From assembly GCA_009746045.1 (NCBI GenBank), contig RPFO01001338.1, positions 36,001 to 100,000 on the forward strand: a stretch of DNA of 64,000 nt, given 5' to 3'. Below the pieces are notes generated by a model, which searched no databases, was not told the DNA's origin, and was given only the letters and a program-made list of their open reading frames with translations. Both the position numbers and the translations under genes were made by a program. This DNA is from Mesostigma viride (lineage: Eukaryota > Streptophyta > Mesostigmatophyceae > Mesostigmatales > Mesostigmataceae). Position 1 is the stretch's first letter. Every line of letters starts with the position of its first letter. Positions 57,821 through 64,000 of the stretch are shown one piece after another.

Positions 57821-59170
57821 CGTGAGCTGCCCCTGTATTCGCATTGCCTCCCTGCCTGCACGGATGGGTGGCTGCGGTCTGACTCGTGCCGCCCGGCTGG
57901 CCCCAGCAGCATTTTTGGGCTCCGTCGCTCAGTCGTGGGCGGAAAGCTGCCGGCTCCTGCCCCTTTTGGCTACGGCAGCGCCTGACCTCCTGGACCCCAG
58001 CAGCCCTTTGCCCTTCGTCACCGCCATCCAGGAGGCCTATGCTGAGATCCAGCAGGCCTGTTCTCCCGTCCGTGCCGCTCAGGCGGTACAGCGCCACCTC
58101 CCTCGCGGCACTCCCTCGGTCGCCTCCGTTCAATCTCCCGCCGCATTCCCTGCTCGCGTCATCGATAAACACCAGAAAACCTACGCGGGTATTCTGCACA
58201 CGGCTGATTGGATTGCTCTTTTCGCGGACCTCAACGCCCAGGGACGTGCGTGGCTGTTCTCGCTTTCCTTGCGGAGTGTGGGCTCGGCGTACCTTCGTGC
58301 TCTTCCCATGGCCCCCCCATTCGCCTTGGCTCCCAGCCACTACTCGGTGGCGCTCCGGCACCAGCTATTTGCCCCGCAGCCTCTTGTTCCGGCCGGGCGG
58401 CCTTGTGGTAGCTGTGGGCAGCCGCTGGATCCCACGGGGACTCACTACCTTGCCTGCATGGGGGCCAACAGAATCAGAATTGGTATTTGTATTTGCACAC
58501 TGTCCTCCTGACGGTGGTGCTCGCCATGATTCGGTCGGTTTTCCCCCACGCGAACATCCGGTCCGAGGATGCGGATGGCGCTGCCTTCTATTCCCCCAAC
58601 CACCGGCCTGACATCGTGGTGCTGGACTTTGAGGGGGGTGGCCGGCATCTGCTTATCGACGTTTCCGTGGCGCGGCCCTTGGCTCTTAGCCACGTGGCTG
58701 GGGCCTCCCTCACGGCAGGTTACACGGCGGACCGGGCGGAGCGGGCCAAGCTCCTGGCCTACGGCGACGTCGGGCACCATCGTGTGGTGCCCTTTGTCCT
58801 GGAGGAGTTTGGGGCCATGGGGCCCCTGACCTCCGCCTTCTTCAAGGAGTGTTGCCGGCTCCGGGAGGACCGGCTGGACCTGGAGGGCCAGCGGGCCCCA
58901 TGGTCGGCGCGGACCTGGACGTCATATTGGCGTCAGCGCTTGTCGGTGGCGCTGACTCGGGCCATGGCTGACATCATGCTCCGCCGTACGCGGGCTGATT
59001 TTGCGGTGCAGCAGGGCTATTAGGTTCCTCCCGTTAGGAGTTTCCATTGGTCTTATCGTAGTATAGAGATTTGACATGGCTCTGTATAGAGGTTTATAGC
59101 TGGGCGTTTGCTTTGGTTTGAGTGATTTCACTCTGCTGTAAGTAATTATATTTTTAATATATATAATCCC

Positions 59171-60769
59171 ACAATTAAGTTTGATCTCATTCTGACTACA
59201 AAGCTTAGAGGCGCGGAAGAAATAACGTTGGGCAGTTGGCCACCTGCGCAGACGCTAAGGAAGGCAATAGTGAGTATTAAGCACACCGACACTTTCTATG
59301 CCATGAGCCATCCAATTAAATGGCTCAATCCAGACCATGCCCAATGCGAGCACAACGAACAAGGAGGTGCACTACAATACGGTCCATAGGAGACGCGAAA
59401 TGAGTGAGAATGTTACCCGAGCTGTACCAAGGATTCGCACCGTTGATTCAACAATTGTTGGTTCGTTTTGCGCCATTTGGCGAGCATCGACTGGAGCCTG
59501 AACCTAGCGGGGGGAATCATGCGGGGGAATCTTGCGGGAGAATCTTGCGGGGGAAAATTCCGAACGTGACTTTAGCGAAGTCCTACTCCATTTTGATTGG
59601 TTACACGGTACTACATTTTCGTCACTGAAAATTTTCTCTAGTTGCGTTTGTGGATCGTGCGTTCCGCTGAAATTTTCGTGTTCAGTGACCAGATCAAAAT
59701 TTGATCCGGGCGCCAAATGATTGGCTGTACGGTACGAACCAAAAACGAAATTTTAGTATCTAAGTTCCGCAGCGCTTGCTGAATTTGCCCCGGAAGCCCG
59801 GGGGCACTTTCCCCGCTGAAAAAGGTGTCCGCGGAAGCGTATTGTAGTGTGCATGGCTGGGCACCTCATGCATGTCATGTGCCCTAGTGCCTTACCTTGG
59901 CACGTACGGGCAACCCCGGCCATGGGTGTGTGCACAGCAACAAGGCAGGTAGCTCTACATACATGTCTAGCCAACGCTTCTGAAGCATATTCATAGGTTT
60001 ATTATGTTGTGAGCATCATACAAAAACCAAGGTGTCCAATGCAAATAGACCCTAGAAAGCCATATTATCCACTGATTGCCCAACCATTGAGGGGGAACAC
60101 TGCTACATGCAAGAGCGCCGCACCCGGCGGGCTGAGCGATCTACTGAGAGGCCCCCTCTCAGTTCTCACCCATACCATCCAATGACCGCCTGGAGCCTCT
60201 TTGCCGGCCATCTTGCCCGCACAGCTAGATCGACCAGCTAGGTGAATACCGCTGTGGGCCCTGCGGGCGGGCTTAGGACTGGCCAACCAGGTAGACAACT
60301 CCTCCCGTATGGCAGGATCCCCTTGTCCCGTCGCAACCGCGGGCCACTGGCAAACTTGTGCGCGCCCGGCCGGCCTGCACCGATGCCGGGTGACCCGGAC
60401 CTATGTGACACAATTGCTTGAGGATGCAGGGCTTATACTTCTGGGATTATCGTACTCCACGTCCGCATGATAGACAAGGAGAAATGGGCTGCCGTCCGAC
60501 GATCGATAAGCACCTTCGTGCGGGGCATGCTCCTGTTTTCTCCCCACGGGCCCTGCGACCCAGCCCGGCATAATTCGTAGAATGCAGGGTAGAAGTCCGG
60601 CGCGCACCTGAGGAGGTCATTGCCCGGCTGAGGACCTGTAGCCGCTACACTACCGTCTCGTCTGCCATGCATTACAGTATCAGTAGAGGACAGCTCAGAT
60701 GAGCTAGGATTATATCCCCCTCTAGCTAGTGACTATATTAAGTGAGACAACAGTAGTAATTAATATTAA
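59171..60769. other. gene-free stretch
   Basis: No supported exon. Short frames at 59404-59720 and 60065-60670 lack family signatures. 60665-60735 resembles 16915-16975. Confidence 0.45.
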
Positions 60770-61170
60770 TTAATTAATTAATTAAACTCGTGCTCCCGTT
60801 GGGGAGTCACGGAGCACCGAAGTGCTTTTAATCCCTGTGTGTGCACTACAGGAGAAAGGGCAGAGACCCCCAGTCTCCTTCATGCCAAAGGCATGCCACA
60901 GCTGCAATCGGGCGCGGCTAGCTAAAAGGACAGGCTAACGATCCGGCAAACTGTGGGTGCAATAAGACCCATGTGAGCATGTCATAGCAAGGAGCGTGGG
61001 CAAGTAATCTGAACATAGCCAGGGCGTAGCATGGCTGTACTAGAACTAGGCTAAGGCTATGGCTGGTTGTGTACCGTGCGTTGGCGGCACGTGACTAGGT
61101 TTGTTGGCACAGCTAGGCAAACATTCTAGGCATGGCTGCCTTAGCGACAGTGACTCCAATGGTTACAAGT
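60770..61170 (-). mobile_element. 3' end of the ORF1-like retroelement, minus strand
   Basis: From the TTAATTAATTAA tail through ACTCGTGCTCCCGTTGGGGA, GGAGAAAGGGCAGAGACCCC and GTGCAATAAGACCCATGTGA, this is the reverse complement of 31350-31751. 5'-truncated, no coding part. Confidence 0.7.
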
Positions 61171-61289
61171 AATTAATATGGTTGGGGCATGATGACCGAC
61201 ATGCATGCGCAGACGATCGATATTTGTAAGTTACTTCCGTGTAATTATTTTTTCTACATTTGAGATTAGCATGTGTAGTACTCCTTGGC

Positions 61290-61350
61290 ATTAATAATTA
61301 ATTAATTAATTATTAAACTCGTGCTCCCGTTGGGGAATCACAGAGCATTA
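61290..61350 (-). mobile_element. very short 3' end of the same retroelement
   Basis: Only the TTAATTAATTAA tail and ACTCGTGCTCCCGTTGGGGA remain, about 50 bp: an extreme 5' truncation. Confidence 0.6.
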
Positions 61351-61949
61351 ACCCCTTACCCCTATGGATGGATGGATGCACTTGCCATGTGTCAGCAAAC
61401 TTGGCCCAGACACTGTAGTGTTGCCTGCATGACCAATATGTGTTGGACTCAGCTGATCCTCTGGCCTCGGTCAAATTTGTGTATCATGACCAGCCCAAGT
61501 CACCTACATGGATCGACCCGGAGTACATGTCCAATTAAAAGGGCCATTGTCACACCAAAGAATATGGAAGGTGCGCAGCTGACCCGTACTGCCATAATTC
61601 CAGTTGTTTCCCCCGGCCCCGGCATGCCAGTGGTGCTTCAAAGGTTTTCAAAAGTGTAGATCGGGTCTCTGACAATCAGGCGCATTATCCTGTAGAATTC
61701 CTTATAACACTGGGGACATGTCGACGGGGATGCCAACCCACGAATTCAATGCCTGTGCAGTTCATATTTCCCCAGTCGATCAATCTTGCTTAGGAACCTC
61801 TCGTTAATTGCAGGATCCCGCATGCGCAAACCACGTGTGTAACGACTAAATTAAGAAGATATTCCCGGCCACGAACCACGAGGTAGCCATGGCTGACGGC
61901 GGAGCTCATAACTTTCACATTTGAGCACCGAATTCAGCTGTGAATATCA
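61351..61949. other. gene-free spacer
   Basis: No supported feature. Confidence 0.4.
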
Positions 61950-63935
61950 CAATCGCTTCGCCTTTCGAGGACACACATGCTGATATAATTTTCCGAAGCT
62001 ATTACGCAATATATGACGAGCAAACGCTCCTCGACGCAACGCAGCCTGGCCGCTGCGCTCGGCAATGAAAATTTGAAAATACGTCTGCAGCTCCGGCTGC
62101 AGCTTCGCCATCAGGTCCGGCAGGCAGTGGTGCCCTAGTCGCGCACTGGTGGCCGATCCGGCCCAGATACCCCCCGGGCTTTCCTCGCCCTCTGCATCGC
62201 CTGACCCAAAGCGCAGTCGCCCAGCCAGGCGAACCATGGCTGGTCTTAGGGCGATTTTGACGTCGACAGGCTCTTTACCACCTAAGTTCGACGTCAACAG
62301 GCCTGGCCTTTTCGACATGCCACCCATCAAGATACTGGAGCTCGTGTTTTACGGGTCACACGCCTCACTGCTGGCCCTGGCCCCTGTGCCAGCAACTCCA
62401 TATTATCCAAACCATTTTCCGCAACAGAGCTGATGGCCGGTCAGACTTCCCACGCGTATCTGACATCCCTTCTACGACCAACCTGGCCGGCTGGTCTCGC
62501 CCCCGCCTTCAGCTCGCAGCTCTCTTAATTTCCATCCTTACATGTAAGCGCTCTGCCGAGGACCTCCTGCACCCCGCTCTCATGACCGAATCCACCTTCC
62601 TCCACCACCAGCTCCACGACGCCCTCTCACAGCACGTGACGCCCCTTCAATGCTGCAGATGTGGCAGCGGTGGGTCGCACGCTGGCTGCTGAGCTCCCCA
62701 CCATCCCCACCGCCACCGCCACCCTCCTCGCCTCCACCCCCGCCCCCCCCCCCCCTCCGCCTCCACCGACTCCATCACCGCCCAGCTCCGCGACATCGAC
62801 CAGCGCCTTAAGGACAATGCTATCGCCATCGAGGTCCTGCAAAACACCGCAGGCCTCACCGCCCAGGCGGTGAAGGACATTGCCGCCAAGCCAGCCCCGG
62901 CTGGCCTGGCCGGCGATGCATGCTCCTCCCATCACGACCTGGGCGGACATGCTTAAGCAGCACGGCACCACCTCCACCACCTCCGCCGTCGCAGCCCAGC
63001 TCCAGCGGCAGACGCTTGACCTCCGCGAGGAGGCCGAGCTTGCCAAGCGCAGCCTCAGCGTCATCGTCAGGAACTTCGACATGGAGGAAGGTGAGAATTC
63101 CGAGAAGCTTACGCGTGCGTTTGAGAGCAACTGAATCCTTGGTCGCATGGGCCTTAATGGTGAGATCGAGCTGGTCGCCCACCGCCTTTCCCGCGCGCGG
63201 GGTAAGGCAGGGGCGCCCCAGCTCCTTCTCACCTTTCAGAACCCGGCGGACAAGATTTCTTTCCTCAGACGCCGCCAGCGGCTCGAGAAGGGCTCCGACT
63301 TCACCTTGGACGACGGCTTGACCCTGGCGCAGCAACAACGGCGACGGGAGCTATGGCCGACCTACCTCCAGCTCCGGCAGACCAAGGCGGGGCAGCCGGT
63401 GTACTGGAAGGGGGCGGCCATCTACGTCGGCCACAAGCCCTGGCATGCGACCCCCGCGGCCCCAGCGACTCCCGACACCCGGCCCAGCTTAGGGGAATAC
63501 AGCAGTAGTAGTGTAGAATAGATAGACCGTGGCCATGTGCATGTACGCCTTCTACAGGCACTATACCAGCTGATTCACGAGCATTATTTAGCCATGTACA
63601 TTGTGCATATGATGTGCCACACCCCAGATGATGCCTAGCTTTATTTAGTTATGCTGTGCCCATGCAGAGAGCTGCTCTCTGCTGAGATGCCACGCTCTAG
63701 CTTTTGTATAGCTATGATGATCTTCTCCCCCATGACAGGCTCCCCCTTAGCTGGGCATAGCTTGATAGATCATGGGGATGCAGGTGCCCTGGTGCACCTA
63801 GAGCAAGTGTCGTTTACATTCCCACCCTTAAAGGAAGTAGCTTAGAATGTATTATAGGCCATATGCCCCTTCTCAAGGGCTATGTGCTACATATAGCTCC
63901 CAACGGAGTTATGTTCCTAATTAATTAATTAATTA
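61950..63935 (+). mobile_element. ORF1-like retroelement, best preserved plus-strand copy
   Basis: Coding remnants at 62149-63521 are followed by a ~410-bp 3' region ending CTCCCAACGGAGTTATGTTCC and an AATTAATTAATTAATTA tail. The end resembles, but is not identical to, the tail of the other family (CTCCCCAACGGGAGCAC). No RT was found in the window for this family. Confidence 0.6.
62149..63521 (+). pseudogene. L1 ORF1p-like protein in three frames
   Basis: Three segments. 62149-62433 is the N-terminal Pro/Ser-rich part with FDVNRPGLFDMPPIKILELV. A frame near 62766-62910 reads ITAQLRDIDQRLKDNAIAIE then VLQNTAGLTAQAVKDIAAKP, continuing at 62880-63134 with LREEAELAKRSLSVIVRNFD then MEEGENSEKL: a coiled coil entering an RRM-like region. 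63147-63521 reads GAPQLLLTFQNPADKISFLR, FTLDDGLTLAQQQRRRELWP and GQPVYWKGAAIYVG, the C-terminal domain. The order coiled coil, RRM-like, C-terminal domain is that of L1 ORF1p-type RNA chaperones. Stops and frame changes between segments make it inactive as it stands. Confidence 0.6.
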
Positions 63936-63936
63936 G

Positions 63937-64000
63937 TTGCAGGATTAATTAATTAATTAATTAAACTCGTGCTCCCGTTGGGGAGTCACGGAGCACCGGA
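63937..64000 (-). mobile_element. 3' end of another ORF1-like retroelement, cut by the window edge
   Basis: ATTAATTAATTAATTAAACT and CGTGCTCCCGTTGGGGAGTC repeat the terminus at 60775. It is placed tail to tail with the plus-strand element ending at 63935. Confidence 0.7.

Larger units (their letters stand above)
38680..57837. mobile_element. 19.15-kb DNA transposon with TA duplication and perfect 25-bp TIRs
   Basis: The body is 38682-57835. The first and last 25 bases are perfect inverted repeats starting CAGGGGCAGCTCACGTAGGT. TA is duplicated at 38680-38681 and 57836-57837, and the intact retrotransposon copy (26540-26560 region) has the single TA. Subterminal sequence on both sides is full of GTGGGACA/GTCCCAC motifs (38695-38940, 57600-57820). 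TA duplication and CAG-start ends fit Tc1/mariner-pogo; subterminal motif arrays are more typical of CACTA-like elements. A broken CENP-B/pogo-like helix-turn-helix gene lies inside. Later insertions (CACTA, 3.4-kb, hAT, 3-kb repeat) account for about 13.7 kb, leaving an original element of about 5.4 kb. Confidence 0.9.
36204..59023 (+). pseudogene. RT/RLE polyprotein relic of the split copy
   Basis: Translation needs several frames. Besides the shared C8 run (37703-37710) there is a small insertion near 37065-37072 (GCATGCAATCG for GCAATCG), one extra A near 37881 (GGATAATCC for GGATATCC) and one G missing at 58459-58463 (TGCATGGGGGCC for TGCATGGGGGGCC). RT motifs A, B and C are intact at 37940-38230, and the RLE core is intact near 58600-58680. 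It is interrupted at 38682-57835. Not functional. Confidence 0.85.
36190..59170 (+). mobile_element. 5'-truncated RING/RT/RLE retrotransposon split by a 19-kb transposon
   Basis: Two parts, 36204-38681 and 57836-59156, together match the element at 25224-29254. They are flanked by a 14-bp duplication ATATATATAATCCC at 36190-36203 and 59157-59170. The 5' end is truncated inside the RING domain and carries a microduplication (GCGCAGCTTGCTCCACTCCG occurs twice within 60 bp). The duplication shows that both parts are one insertion. Confidence 0.9.

Overview
This looks like nuclear DNA of a flagellated unicellular eukaryote, probably an alga and most likely green. The reasons are GC-rich coding islands with GT-AG introns, two exons of a cilia/flagella protein (CFAP299-like), a Golgi-type GT32 glycosyltransferase, abundant minisatellites, and a very high load of nested transposons. 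The taxonomic call is inference; no search was possible. Few host genes are visible: a partial CFAP299 homologue (4059-4834), an unrecognised acidic-tailed protein (6053-7553), a two-exon GT32 glycosyltransferase (13547-16134), and weaker candidates at 1656-2296, 19515-19784 and 55720-56247.

Layout. 1-9392: minisatellites (640-1600, 2380-3540, 5010-6000, CTG-type 7560-7980) around the CFAP299 exons and the unknown protein. 9393-12446: the left copy of a ~3 kb repeat whose inverted partner is at 51906-54961. 13547-16134: GT32 gene. 16200-24400: mostly gene-free, with short retroelement debris and a ~0.3 kb repeat array. 24388-29267: two tandem head-to-tail copies of a non-LTR retrotransposon coding for RING-H2, zinc fingers, RT, CCHC and a restriction-like endonuclease (RLE). 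30150-33830: two remnants of an ORF1-like element arranged tail to tail. 34107-36049: a 515-bp tandem duplication interrupted by a 916-bp insertion.

36190-59170 is the most striking part, a set of nested insertions. A 5'-truncated copy of the RING/RT/RLE element sits in a (TA)-rich site with a 14-bp target duplication. Inside it lies a 19.15-kb DNA transposon (38682-57835) with perfect 25-bp terminal inverted repeats (TIRs) and a TA duplication; the uninterrupted RT copy at 25224-29254 supplies the empty site. That transposon carries a broken gene with two CENP-B/pogo-like helix-turn-helix motifs. It has itself received a CACTA element (39656-45958, with a repeat dimer inside), a 3.4-kb element with GGTGAAAAAGGGGTGAA-type ends (46895-50272, in the helix-turn-helix gene), a hAT-type element (50892-51865, 8-bp duplication) and the right copy of the 3-kb repeat. 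59171-64000 holds more ORF1-like retroelement copies ending in TTAA-type tails.

The insertions can be read as a relative timeline: RT element, then the TA element, then CACTA, hAT and the 3.4-kb element. The four RT copies share a target preference (TATATAT), and the two that cover the site share a C8 frame break before the RT domain, suggesting a lineage that targets TA microsatellites and may use frameshifting.
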